Shown: positions 55,201 through 63,939 of the stretch, in pieces
Layout of the letters: each line of letters starts with the position of its first letter
Numbering within the stretch: the stretch's first letter is position 1
Assembly: GCF_028657905.1 (NCBI RefSeq)
Contig: NZ_CP117781.1
Coordinates: forward strand, 2,790,001 to 2,854,000
Source: Burkholderia sp. FERM BP-3421
GTDB taxonomy: Bacteria; Pseudomonadota; Gammaproteobacteria; Burkholderiales; Burkholderiaceae
Length of the DNA: 64,000 nt
Reading direction: 5' to 3'
The notes under the pieces: generated by a model
Database searches by the model: none
What the model saw: the letters and a program-made list of their open reading frames with translations, nothing else
Told to the model about the DNA's origin: nothing
Program-made: the position numbers and the translations under genes

Positions 55201-55662
55201 CTGATTGACGATGATCCGCGCGGCGTCGTTCGCGCCGAAATTCGGATTGCCGTTGATCACGCCGGCCTGTTGCGTGCTCGTGATGCCCGCGGCGTTGTTG
55301 AGGATCGCGCCGCCCTTCTGGACGTCGAACTGGCTGTAGGTATTCAGCGAGACGCCCGCGCCGCCGGGCCGGTTGATGTTGACTTGCGGTAGCCCGTTGG
55401 GCGTCTGGACGACCGACGGCGCATTCGGCCCCGCGCCGACGATCTGCGCGTCCGCCCACCTCGGCATCGCGCCGGCGGCAATCAGCGCCGCGAATGCGGC
55501 ATGACGCATCGCAAAGTGCCCGCGCCCGCGCGATGCGCCTGCGTGGCTTGCCCGCCGCGTTTCGCCGCGGTTGGTTTTCCCCGCGGCATTGGCCGTTTCC
55601 CGAACGGCAACCAACATGCCGCGCACGCGGCTGAACACCAATCGATAGTAATTTTTATTCAT
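46221..55662 (-). pseudogene. cdiA: Giant contact-dependent inhibition exoprotein CdiA, interrupted by a one-base frameshift
   Basis: Read through one frame break this encodes about 3,146 residues. The start at 55662 gives the extended signal peptide region MNKNYYRLVFSRVRG, with cleavage after WADA near residue 72. The TPS haemagglutination domain (NPSGIYVDGGGFINTSRA) follows, then about 1,100 residues of N-D-G-G-T-I-type filament repeats, a non-repetitive stretch near 1,400-1,600, more FHA repeats, the pretoxin with IEVENNQLGRN (VENN at 46982-46971) and a toxin tip of about 125 residues. The frame shifts in a run of five G residues (plus-strand C run 50886-50890): removing one G joins the two open frames smoothly (VPG-LTVGG). 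As written the product would be 1,822 residues and toxinless. Sequencing error, recent mutation or slippage are all possible. The gene is followed by cdiI, archive modules and cdiB. Confidence 0.85.
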
Positions 55663-56415
55663 GATTCTGGTCTGCTCGCGATCCGCTCGATTCACACGCA
55701 CGGATGCCCAGGCCATGCGTGTTCCAACGGGGTCGTCGACTATCAACTTCAAGGTGCACCGGTCTCTGTCGGACCTTGATGCATGAACGCGCTCGGTACG
55801 GCGCGATTCCCGAACCGGACAACCTCACCCGATCGGAAAGGACGCCATACTAACCACAATTTCGATCTCGAAAAATCCCTGACAGAATTACGAGGGGAAA
55901 TAACGCCACGCGTTCAAAATCTTTGACACCTTCCTTGGAAAGAAACCGATATAACTGACAAGAACGCGTTGATTTGACTGAAGCCGTTGAGTCGCCGTGG
56001 CGTGAATCGATTGATTCGAATTGATTCGATCGCTTCGAATGCCAAGTCGCGCTGCTTGGGATAAACACGCCGCCCATCGCGGCGCTTGAGCAGGATTACG
56101 CCGCCATGCGTGACGCACGCCGCGGTTCACCTCAGCCTCGTTGAAACCCCGTTCGAGCGGTACCCAGGATCATCAAACCCATTGGACTTGTGATGCGCAC
56201 CCGGCAATCACGCTGCGCGATCGCCGCCACCGCCCAACCCTCGTGTTCTTTTATTCAGGGCAGGGATTTTATCAGTCTATTGAAAAAGAAGCGCCGAGCG
56301 GCGACGCAATGAATCAACGATGTCGTCACGGGCCATTCGATAGGGAGACGAGGATCGCCGGCAATGCGTCGATCCTCGCCATTCCCGCACATAACGCTTA
56401 ACCCGTCACCGCGCC
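55663..56415. promoter_or_regulatory. Upstream region of cdiA
   Basis: About 750 bp without a gene, AT-richer than average between 55850 and 56040 and again near 56240-56300. The cdiA promoter should lie here. No hexamers are strong enough to assign. A tandem repeat at 56010-56029 is noted separately. Confidence 0.45.
56010..56029. repeat. Tandem 10-bp repeat (ATTGATTCGA x2) upstream of cdiA
   Basis: Two exact adjacent copies of ATTGATTCGA, flanked by GAATCG on the left and TCGCTTCGAA on the right, form overlapping dyads. About 350 bp before the cdiA start; a possible regulator binding site. Confidence 0.5.
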
Positions 56416-57627
56416 TTAAAGCGGATACGCCGCCGTATACCGCTTATACGCCGCATAAGCCGGCTTGCGCGTCACGCCGTCGTCCTGGATCAACCCCCAG
56501 TTCATCGCCGCGGTCTCGCCCTGATCGGTCGGGTTCGGGAACAACGCGTAATAGATCGCCCCGATGATGTTGTACTGCGCGCGCTGGGTGCGCCACACGT
56601 CGAACTGGCTGCTCAGGTATTGCGCCTGGCCCGCCTCGCTGGCCCAGGCGCCGAACTCGGAGACGACGATCGGCTTGCGTCCGGTCACCGCGTTCAACTG
56701 CTGCAGCACGTTGACGAACTGGTTGGTGTGCGTCGACGGGCCGGCCGCGAGGATGTCGTTCTCGCTGCTGTACCAGTGCACGCCGATGAAATCGAGCGCG
56801 ATCGGCGGACGGGTGACCGCGCCCGTCGTGTCCTTGCCGTTGCACAGCATGTCGGCCACCACATTGCTGTACGCGACGCCCGACGCATAGCCGCATTGCG
56901 CATCCGGAATCACCGCCTTGATCCCGTCGCGCAATCCGGCGGTCCAGCCGCGCAGCGCCTCGATCGAGGTCGGCAGATAGTCGGTCGGCACCGATCCGTC
57001 GACGGGCTTGCCGTCCACCGGATTCACCGCGCCCGGCGTGAGGAAATCGACGCGGCACGCGTAGTCGAGTTCGTTGCCGCATTCGAAGTAGCGGCAATGG
57101 CCGTTCAGCGGCAGCGCGATCGACTTGCCGAGCGCATAGCCCGCACTGTAGTTCGCCGTATACGAGGCGACCAGACTGATGCCCTGGTCGATCACGACGA
57201 ACGGTACGACGTTGCTCGCGGCGAACGCCTGGCAGTACGGCACGAGCGCCGCCGCGTCGACGGCCGTGCTGAGGTTGGTGCGCACCGTCCGCGCGCCGAG
57301 GTCGGCGAACGTGTTGACGTAGGTCGACGACAGCCACGCCGGCAACGGCGCGTAGGTCGCGAGCAGGTGCGCGTTGATGCCGAAGAACGGCAGCGCCGCC
57401 GCCGCTACCGGCGGCGACGGCGGCGACGGCGTCACGGTCGGCGTGCCGGTGACGTTCTTCGCGCCGCCCGTGGGCGGCTGCGCGCCGGTCGTCGGCTGCT
57501 TGGCGCTGCTGTCGATGATGGACGTCGCGCCGGACGCCTGTCCGTCGCCGCCCCCGCCGCAGCCGGACAACATGCGCGCGGCCCCGGCCGCCGCCGCGCC
57601 CAGCAGAAATTGTCTGCGAGTTGCCAT
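56416..57627 (-). CDS. Tat-exported lipoprotein glycoside hydrolase, clan GH-A
   Basis: A 403-residue protein. The leader MATRRQFLLGAAAAGAARML has a twin-arginine core (TRRQFL) and leads into a lipobox LSGC at residue 22, so it is probably folded before export and lipid-anchored. A threonine/proline-rich linker follows (about residues 35-75). The barrel has the acid/base glutamate in FECGNELDY, substrate-side GVHWYSSEND, and the nucleophile in IVVSEFGAWASE. The fold resembles GH39/GH5-like cellulase-type proteins; the polysaccharide is unknown. It is a single gene, but may serve the same exopolysaccharide context as the PslG-like gene at 30.9-32.6 kb. Confidence 0.8.
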   Translation of the reverse strand: MATRRQFLLGAAAAGAARMLSGCGGGGDGQASGATSIIDSSAKQPTTGAQPPTGGAKNVTGTPTVTPSPPSPPVAAAALPFFGINAHLLATYAPLPAWLSSTYVNTFADLGARTVRTNLSTAVDAAALVPYCQAFAASNVVPFVVIDQGISLVASYTANYSAGYALGKSIALPLNGHCRYFECGNELDYACRVDFLTPGAVNPVDGKPVDGSVPTDYLPTSIEALRGWTAGLRDGIKAVIPDAQCGYASGVAYSNVVADMLCNGKDTTGAVTRPPIALDFIGVHWYSSENDILAAGPSTHTNQFVNVLQQLNAVTGRKPIVVSEFGAWASEAGQAQYLSSQFDVWRTQRAQYNIIGAIYYALFPNPTDQGETAAMNWGLIQDDGVTRKPAYAAYKRYTAAYPL

Positions 57628-57819
57628 GATTCACCCCCATCCGCTAAATCATGTCGCGCGGCGGCCCGCTGTCGGACGACCGCGCCGTTGAGCTGTAAAG
57701 AACTGGACTGTCGACGTTTCCCGGGGCATCGCCGTCTTGAATATTATTTTTCGCGACGAGCAAGTAAATGAGACGATGAACCCGGGACGTCTTAGATCGG
57801 AAGCGGAGGATGGACGAAG

Positions 57820-57873
57820 GGCCCGGACCGAATGCCGCGCGTGATGACGCGCCCGGTCCGGGCCTTTCCTTTT
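57820..57873 (+). terminator. Strong plus-strand terminator with no gene upstream (possible small RNA end)
   Basis: An 11-bp stem (GGCCCGGACCG at 57820-57830 and CGGTCCGGGCC at 57854-57864) is followed by TTTCCTTTT. The loop holds a smaller GCGCG/CGCGC hairpin. The flanking genes are both on the minus strand, so it terminates a plus-strand transcript that encodes no clear protein. A 24-codon frame from 57810 (MDEGPGPNAARDD...) runs through it but its GGAGG abuts the ATG. The rest of 57628-58098 shows no gene. Confidence 0.6.
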
Positions 57874-58098
57874 GGATACCTTAAAGAATACGACACGATG
57901 ATGACAACGCTTTCAACTGGTTGAATCCGAATCGACCGGCCCGCCGCGTGATGACGCCGCGCCGCCGGCCGGCCCGCGCAGGCGGCCTTAGCCGTGCGCG
58001 GGTCGCCCCGTCGCGCCGGTACGGGCAGGCACGGCCCGATCCGGCTTCGATCGGGCCGCATGATACCCGATTCGGCCGCGCCGCCCGGCGCGCGCGCG

Positions 58099-60132
58099 TC
58101 AGAGCCGGGCGGCGAGCCGCGCGCCCTGGTCGATCGCGCGCTTCGCGTCGAGTTCGGCGGCCAGCTCCGCGCCGCCGATCAAATGCACCGCCACGCCCGC
58201 CGCCTTGAGCGGTTCGTAAAGCGCGCGCTGCGGTTCCTGGCCCGTGCACAGCACGATCGTGTCGACCTCGATGACGGTCGGCTTCGTCCGCTGTTCGCCG
58301 AAGCTCACGTGCAGCCCCTGGTCGTCGATGCGCTCGTAGTTGACGCCCGCGAGCATCTCGACCTGCTTCATCTTGAGCGCCGCGCGATGGATCCAGCCGG
58401 TGGTCTTGCCGAGCCCCTTGCCGACGCCCGTCGCCTTACGTTGCAACAGCGTGACGCGCCGCGCGGGCGGCGTCGCGACCGGACGCGTGACGCCGCCGCG
58501 CACCGCGCCCGGATCGGTCACGCCCCACTCCGCCTTCCACGTCGCGAGGTCGAGCGTCGACGATTCGCCTTCCTGCACGAGGAACTCGGACACGTCGAAG
58601 CCGATCCCGCCCGCGCCCACCACCGCGACCCGCGCGCCGACCGGGCGCTTGCCCGCGAGCACGTCGACGTAGCTGAGCACCTTCGGATGATCCTGGCCGG
58701 GGATGCGCGGATCGCGCGGCGTCACGCCGGTCGCGAGCACGACTTCGTCATAGCCGCCCGCGATCAGCGCCGCCGCGTCGACGCGCCGGTTCAGATGCAG
58801 CCGCACGCCGGTCACCTCGATCTGCCGCGCGAAGTAGCGCAGCGCCTCGTGGAATTCCTCCTTGCCGGGGATCTGCTTCGCGAGATTGAACTGGCCGCCG
58901 ATCTCGCCCGCGCCGTCGAACAGGTCGACCGCGTGCCCGCGCTGCGCGAGCAGCGTCGAGCACGCGAGCCCCGCCGGCCCCGCGCCGACCACCGCGATGC
59001 GTTTCGCGCGCGGCGTCGGCCGGTAGCTCAGTTCGGTCTCGTGGCACACGCGCGGGTTCAGCAGGCACGACGCGACCTGGTTCTTGAACACATGGTCGAG
59101 GCAGGCCTGGTTGCAGCCGATGCAGGTGTTGATCTCGTCGGCGCGCCCCTCGGCCGCCTTGTTCATGAATTCGGCGTCGGCGAGGAACGGCCGCGCCATC
59201 GACACCATGTCCGCGCAGCCGTCGGCGAGGATCTGCTCGGCGACTTCCGGGCGATTGATCCGGTTGGTCGTCACGAGCGGAATCCCGACTTCGCCCTTCA
59301 TCTTCTGCGTGACCCACGCGAACGCGCCGCGCGGCACCGAGGTCGCGATCGTCGGCACGCGCGCCTCGTGCCAGCCGATGCCTGTGTTGATGATCGTCGC
59401 GCCCGCGCGCTCGATCGCCTTCGCGAGCTGCACGACTTCCTCCCAGTTGCTGCCGTCGGGAATTAGGTCGAGCATCGACAGCCGGTAGATGATGATGAAG
59501 TCGCGCCCGACCGCCTCGCGCGTGCGCTGCACGATCTCGACCGGCAGGCGCATCCGGTTCGCATACGAGCCGCCCCAGGCGTCGGTGCGCTTGTTGGTGT
59601 GCTGCGAGATGAACTGGTTGATCAGGTAGCCTTCGGAGCCCATGATCTCGATGCCGTCGTAACCGGCCTCGCGCGCAAGCTGCGCGCAGCGCACGAACGC
59701 GCGGATCTGCCGTTCGACGCCGCCCGCCGTGAGCGCGCGCGGGGTGAACGGCGAGATCGGCGACTTGATCCTCGACGGCGCGACGGCGAGCGGATGGTAG
59801 CCGTAGCGGCCGGTATGGAGGATCTGCAACGCGATCTTGCCGCCCTCCGCGTGCACCGCGTCCGGGATCACCCGGTGCCGGCGCGCCGCGCCGTGCGTCG
59901 ACAGCGTGCCGCCGAACGGCTTGGTCCAGCCGGCGACGTTCGGCGCGAAGCCGCCCGTCACGATCAGCCCGACGCCGCCGCGCGCGCGCTCCGCGAAATA
60001 GTCCGCGAGGCGCGGCAGGGTCTTGCGGCTGTCTTCGAGGCCGGTATGCATCGAGCCCATCAGCGCGCGGTTCTTCAAGGTGGTGAAGCCCAGGTCGAGC
60101 GGGGCCAGCAGGTGCGGGAAGGGCGTGGTCAT
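58099..60132 (-). CDS. fadH: 2,4-dienoyl-CoA reductase (NADPH), FadH type
   Basis: A 677-residue iron-sulfur flavoenzyme that reduces 2,4-dienoyl-CoA during oxidation of unsaturated fatty acids. The FMN-binding OYE barrel comes first (LFTTLKNR-like LDLGFTTLKNRALMGSMHTG; GYDGIEIMGSEGYLINQF). The 4Fe-4S ligands follow in CIGCNQACLD...C near residue 340. FAD-binding VVGAGPAGLACSTLLAQRG is near residue 380, and an NADPH site VVGAGGIGFDVSEFL near 500. Length and order match E. coli FadH. The ATG at 60132 is preferred because it aligns with the family N terminus; an in-frame ATG at 60165 also exists. An AraC-type regulator is divergent, 104 bp away. Confidence 0.93.
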   Translation of the reverse strand: MTTPFPHLLAPLDLGFTTLKNRALMGSMHTGLEDSRKTLPRLADYFAERARGGVGLIVTGGFAPNVAGWTKPFGGTLSTHGAARRHRVIPDAVHAEGGKIALQILHTGRYGYHPLAVAPSRIKSPISPFTPRALTAGGVERQIRAFVRCAQLAREAGYDGIEIMGSEGYLINQFISQHTNKRTDAWGGSYANRMRLPVEIVQRTREAVGRDFIIIYRLSMLDLIPDGSNWEEVVQLAKAIERAGATIINTGIGWHEARVPTIATSVPRGAFAWVTQKMKGEVGIPLVTTNRINRPEVAEQILADGCADMVSMARPFLADAEFMNKAAEGRADEINTCIGCNQACLDHVFKNQVASCLLNPRVCHETELSYRPTPRAKRIAVVGAGPAGLACSTLLAQRGHAVDLFDGAGEIGGQFNLAKQIPGKEEFHEALRYFARQIEVTGVRLHLNRRVDAAALIAGGYDEVVLATGVTPRDPRIPGQDHPKVLSYVDVLAGKRPVGARVAVVGAGGIGFDVSEFLVQEGESSTLDLATWKAEWGVTDPGAVRGGVTRPVATPPARRVTLLQRKATGVGKGLGKTTGWIHRAALKMKQVEMLAGVNYERIDDQGLHVSFGEQRTKPTVIEVDTIVLCTGQEPQRALYEPLKAAGVAVHLIGGAELAAELDAKRAIDQGARLAARL

Positions 60133-60235
60133 GGCGGCGGTGCGGGGAATGATTGTGTCCGCCATCGTAGGGCGCGCCGCCGCTTGAGCGTGAGGGGGCA
60201 AACAGCCATAATGCTTGTCATTTCCGGCCAAAACG

Positions 60236-61291
60236 ATGACACGACGATCCGCCAAAGACAATCTGGGGCTGCGGCGGCCGACCATTCCCGTCGCCTACCT
60301 GCGGCTGCTGCTGCAAGTGTTCGAGGAGCGCGGCATCGACGCGCGGCAGGCGCGCGCCGGCACCGGCCTGCGCGACGACGTGCTGGCCGAGCCGGACGCG
60401 CGCGTGCCGCCGGCGCAATGGGCGCGGCTCGTGCTCAACGCGCTCCGGCTCAGCGGCGACGAAGGGCTCGGCTTCGAGATGGGGCTGCGGCTCAAGCTGT
60501 CGGCGCACGGCTTCCTCGGCTACGCGGCGATGACGGCGCCCGACCTGCGCACGGCGCTGCAGGTGCACGCGCGCTACTTCCGGATGCGCAACCGCCAGTA
60601 CCAATTGCAGTTCACCGAGGACGACGCGGGCGCGCGGGTCGTCCTGTCGGGTGTGCAGGCGAGCCCCGTGCTCCAGCACCACATGATGTTCGAGATGGTG
60701 CTGACCGGGCTCGCGCATGGCATCGCGACGCTCGCGGGACGCGCCGCGCCCGGGGTCGAGCTGCGCTTCACGTGGCCCGAGCCCGATTACTACGCGCGCT
60801 ATCGCGAGCGGCTGCCGCGCGTGCGTTTCTCGTGCGACGCGCATGCGCTGTGGATTCCGCGCGCCGTGCTCGACTGGCCGCTCGCGCTGGCCGACGAGGT
60901 CGCGCACCGGCAGGCGCTCGTGCAGGTCGAGCGCGAATACGCGGCGGTGCGGCAGGAGGAAGGCGATCTGGTCGAACGGGTGCGGGCGGAACTGGCCGGA
61001 TACGCGGGCGGCTATCCGGGCCCGGAGTGGCTGGCGCAGCGCCTGCTGCTGTCGACCCGCACGCTGCGGCGACGCCTGCTCGACGCGGGGTCGAGCTATC
61101 GAACGCTGCTCGACGAAGCGCGCTTTCGCGACGCGCGCGAATTGCTGCGCGCGTCCGACCTCGATCTGAAGACGATCGCCGAGCGGCTGGATTTCAGCGA
61201 TCCCGCGAACTTCACGCGCGCGTTTCGCAAATGGGCGGGGCAGACGCCGAGCGCGTACCGGCTCGCGGCCGCGCGGGAGGGGGCGCGCTGA
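60236..61291 (+). CDS. AraC-family regulator with arabinose-binding-like N domain
   Basis: A 351-residue transcription factor. The N-terminal domain (YLRLLLQVFEERGIDARQA; GYAAMTAPDLRTALQVHARY) is the ligand-binding type common in regulators of fatty-acid, hydrocarbon and amino-acid catabolism. The C-terminal helix-turn-helix pair includes SSYRTLLDEARFRDARELL and IAERLDFSDPANFTRAFRKW. It diverges from fadH and probably controls it in response to a fatty-acid-derived signal (inference). The ATG at 60236 is the first in-frame ATG after a TTG; no strong ribosome site is seen. Confidence 0.85.
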   Translation: MTRRSAKDNLGLRRPTIPVAYLRLLLQVFEERGIDARQARAGTGLRDDVLAEPDARVPPAQWARLVLNALRLSGDEGLGFEMGLRLKLSAHGFLGYAAMTAPDLRTALQVHARYFRMRNRQYQLQFTEDDAGARVVLSGVQASPVLQHHMMFEMVLTGLAHGIATLAGRAAPGVELRFTWPEPDYYARYRERLPRVRFSCDAHALWIPRAVLDWPLALADEVAHRQALVQVEREYAAVRQEEGDLVERVRAELAGYAGGYPGPEWLAQRLLLSTRTLRRRLLDAGSSYRTLLDEARFRDARELLRASDLDLKTIAERLDFSDPANFTRAFRKWAGQTPSAYRLAAAREGAR

Positions 61292-61355
61292 GGGCGGGCG
61301 TGGCGCGGCGCGGTCGATCCCGCCGCGCGGCGGGCCGCCGCGGCCCGGTCGCGCC

Positions 61356-62342
61356 TCACCCGCCGAACCGCTGCTGATACGCGCGCGGCGACAATCCGGT
61401 CAGGCGGCGGAACAGCTGCCGGAAGGTCGCCGGATCTTCATAGCCGACCCGCTCGCTGACCGTCTCGAAGCCCACCTCGCCCGCCTCCAGCAGCCGCTTC
61501 GCGACCTCGACCCGCAGGGTCTGGAGATACGCGAGCGGGGCCTGCCCCACCGCCTGCTTGAAGCGCCGGTTCAGCGTCCGCTCGCTGACGGCGAGCCGGG
61601 CCGCCAGCTCCGGCAGGCGGAAGCGCTCCCGCAGCGTCGCCTCCATCCGGCGCTGCGCGCGCGCGACGAGCCGGTCCGCGTGCCCGTGATCGACGAGCAG
61701 CGACGCATAGGAAGCCTGCTCGATGCGGTGCATGTCGATCAGCATCAGTTTCGCCGTCGCCGCCGCGAGCGCCGCGTCCGTGCATTTCTCCACCAGCCGC
61801 ACCGCGAGCATGAGGCTCGAGGTCACCGCGCCGCTGCACAGGATGCCGTCCTGCTCGGTCAGGACTTCGCTGGCCCGCAGTTCGACCCGCGGATAGCGCC
61901 GCGCGAAATCGGCGGCCTTCGCCCAGTGGGTCGTCGCGATCCGGCCGTCGAGCAGGCCCGCCTCCGCGAGCAGATAGCTGCCGGTGCAATAGGACGCGAG
62001 CAGCGCGCCCGCGCCATGCTGGCGCCTGAGCGCGGGCAGCAGCCCGCACCAGGCGGCGCGGCGTGCGATGAACGCCTCCATGTCGTCGACGAACGGCGCG
62101 GTCAACAGGATCGCGCCGGTGCGCCGACGCGGATCGAGCGCGCCGTCCACGGCGATCGTCTGCCCGGACGCCGCGCGCACCGGCGCGCCGTCGAGCGACT
62201 CCACCCGCCAGCGCAACGCCCGGAACCGCGTGCCGTCCGCCTCGGCGCGGCGCGCGCCCAACTGGTTGGCCGCGTGCAGCACGTCGACCGTCCCCGCCAC
62301 GCCCGACGCCAGGATGCCGTCGTAGACCCAGATCCGTATCAT
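61356..62342 (-). CDS. GlxA-type AraC regulator (DJ-1/PfpI domain plus HTH)
   Basis: A 328-residue regulator with an N-terminal DJ-1/PfpI amidotransferase-like domain (MIRIWVYDGILASGVAGTVD; LLASYCTGSYLLAEAGLLDG, where the cysteine takes the nucleophile-elbow position) and a C-terminal AraC domain (RFRLPELAARLAVSERTLNR; FETVSERVGYEDPATFRQLF). Such proteins respond to small catabolites; the ligand is unknown. The start at 62342 is the family N terminus. It is divergent from the tautomerase gene with 106 bp between starts, so it most likely controls it. Confidence 0.88.
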   Translation of the reverse strand: MIRIWVYDGILASGVAGTVDVLHAANQLGARRAEADGTRFRALRWRVESLDGAPVRAASGQTIAVDGALDPRRRTGAILLTAPFVDDMEAFIARRAAWCGLLPALRRQHGAGALLASYCTGSYLLAEAGLLDGRIATTHWAKAADFARRYPRVELRASEVLTEQDGILCSGAVTSSLMLAVRLVEKCTDAALAAATAKLMLIDMHRIEQASYASLLVDHGHADRLVARAQRRMEATLRERFRLPELAARLAVSERTLNRRFKQAVGQAPLAYLQTLRVEVAKRLLEAGEVGFETVSERVGYEDPATFRQLFRRLTGLSPRAYQQRFGG

Positions 62343-62448
62343 CGCCGCGCTGTCCGATTTGCCTTGAGGAATGGCGATACTGCCACTTCGCCGCCGCGCC
62401 GTGAAGCATGACGATAAGCACACTTCCCCACCACGAAGGAGCAACGCC

Positions 62449-62982
62449 ATGCCGATGATCGACGTCTGCATTCCCGAGGGCGCGCTCGCGCCCGCCACCG
62501 AAGCCGCGCTGCTGAAAGACCTCACCGACATCCTGCTGCGCGCGGAAGGCTTCGATCCCGCGAATCCGGTCGCGCAAAGCGTGTCGGTCGCATATCTGCA
62601 CCGGCCCGCCGCGATCTTCGTCGGCGGCGCGCCCGCGCCCGAGCCGCGCTACCGGATCGTGGCGTCGGTGCCGGAAGGCCAGTACGACGACGATGCGCGG
62701 CGGCGGCTCGTCACGGACGTCACCGCGGCGGTCGCGCGGGCGGAAGGCCGTGCGTTCGGCGACGTGGCGTCGCGCGTCTGGGTGTTCCCGACCGAAGTCC
62801 CGGAAGGCGGCTGGGGCAGCCGCGGCGTGATCCGTCCGCTGCCGGACATCCATGCGTTCATCGCCGGCGAGGCCGAGCGGCCGGTCGGCGCGGCGCGTCT
62901 GGCCCGGCGGCGGCGCGACAAGGCGCGCGTGTTGCTGGAAAGCGTGCTCGGGGCGTTGGCGGCCGAGCCGCGCGAGCGCTGA
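62449..62982 (+). CDS. Tautomerase-superfamily protein with N-terminal proline
   Basis: A 177-residue protein starting MPMIDVCIPEGAL. Removal of methionine exposes Pro at position 1, the catalytic base of the 4-oxalocrotonate tautomerase superfamily. It is longer than the 60-residue 4-OT subunits and has the size of fused or cis-CaaD/MIF-like members, with two beta-alpha-beta units (residues 1-60 and about 64-125) and a basic helical tail (RLARRRRDKARVLLE). The substrate is unknown. AAGGAG at 62436-62441 fixes the start. It is divergent from the GlxA-type regulator. Confidence 0.8.
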   Translation: MPMIDVCIPEGALAPATEAALLKDLTDILLRAEGFDPANPVAQSVSVAYLHRPAAIFVGGAPAPEPRYRIVASVPEGQYDDDARRRLVTDVTAAVARAEGRAFGDVASRVWVFPTEVPEGGWGSRGVIRPLPDIHAFIAGEAERPVGAARLARRRRDKARVLLESVLGALAAEPRER

Positions 62983-63063
62983 GGGCCGGGGCGCGCATCG
63001 GCCGCGCCCGAGGGGCGGGCCGGCCGCGTGCATCAGCGCGCCGCGGCGCGCCCCCGTGCGCCG

Positions 63064-63813
63064 TCACGGCCGCGCGTGCGCGCCGGCCCCGCTGTCGGGC
63101 GGCGCCTCCGCCTCCGTCAGCGCATCCGCATCGATCCCGAGCCATTCGTGCAGGCCGGCCCAGCCGCGCGGCGTCAGGTCGAGCGCACGCGACGACGGCG
63201 TGCGGCGCAGCCAGCCCTGCTCGCACAGGCATGCCAGGAGCCCGGTGCCGAGCGGCCCCGCGAGATGATGCCGGCGCTCGGTCGAATCGAGGCACTGGCG
63301 CGCCACGCCGCGCCGGCCCGCCGCGAGCGCGCGGGTATCCATCCCGAGCGCCGCGAACCACGCATGGCCGTCGGGCGTGATCTCGAAACGCTTGTCCGCG
63401 ACGGCGACGATCAGGCCGCGCGCCTGCAGGCGCTGCGTGACCGTCACGCCGAGCCGCCCCGCCAGATGGTCGTAGCAGCAGCGCGCGAAGCGCAGCGCCC
63501 GCGCATGCGGCGCGGTCGAGCGCGCCGGCGCGGGTTCGCGCGGGCCGATCGAGGCGAGGTTTTCGAGCGCGGACGCGACGTGCGCGTCCGCGAGCCGGTA
63601 GTAGCGATGGCGGCCCTCGGTCTCGACGCTCAGCAGCCCGCCGTCGAGCAGCTTGCCGAGATGCGAGCTGGCCGTCTGCGCGGTGACGCCGGCCGCGCGC
63701 GCCAGCTCCCCGGCCGGCCGCGCGCGGCCGTCGAGCAGGCTCACGAGTATCGCGAGGCGCGCGGGATCGGCGATCAGGAACGCCGAGGAAACGATATTCG
63801 CGTTGGCTTGCAT
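63064..63813 (-). CDS. ArsR-family winged-helix regulator with extra C-terminal domain
   Basis: A 249-residue protein. Residues 1-90 are a standard ArsR winged helix (IVSSAFLIADPARLAILVSL; AAGVTAQTASSHLGKLLDGG; EGRHRYYRLAD). The following 150 residues (with HARALRFARCCYDHLAGRLG) form a second domain found in a subgroup of larger ArsR proteins. It contains a CC pair but no classic metal-binding ELCVCDL box, so metal sensing is doubtful. The start at 63813 was chosen at the family N terminus. It is divergent from the gene beginning at 63940 and probably regulates it. Confidence 0.85.
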   Translation of the reverse strand: MQANANIVSSAFLIADPARLAILVSLLDGRARPAGELARAAGVTAQTASSHLGKLLDGGLLSVETEGRHRYYRLADAHVASALENLASIGPREPAPARSTAPHARALRFARCCYDHLAGRLGVTVTQRLQARGLIVAVADKRFEITPDGHAWFAALGMDTRALAAGRRGVARQCLDSTERRHHLAGPLGTGLLACLCEQGWLRRTPSSRALDLTPRGWAGLHEWLGIDADALTEAEAPPDSGAGAHARP

Positions 63814-63939
63814 CACGGGCTCCCAGGAATACGTCGACGATAGCACCTCCGCCCCGGCCGTCGCTTCGATACGCATCGAAGCATCGGCGCGCGCGGCGCG
63901 GCTACGCTTCGGCCATTCCCTCCCCTTCGTGAGCCGATC

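Noticed and set aside
55480..55752. Start of cdiA 30 codons further upstream than annotated
   Set aside because: The extended signal peptide consensus begins at MNKNYYRLVFSRVRG (55662). The residues before it do not match TpsA proteins.
57810..57884. A 24-codon peptide gene running through the 57820 hairpin
   Set aside because: The GGAGG directly abuts the ATG with no spacing and the codons coincide with the terminator stem. An RNA feature explains the sequence better.
63036..63051. GCGCGCC-type palindrome between the tautomerase and ArsR genes as a terminator
   Set aside because: It is a short GC palindrome without a T-tract, of a kind expected by chance in such GC-rich DNA.
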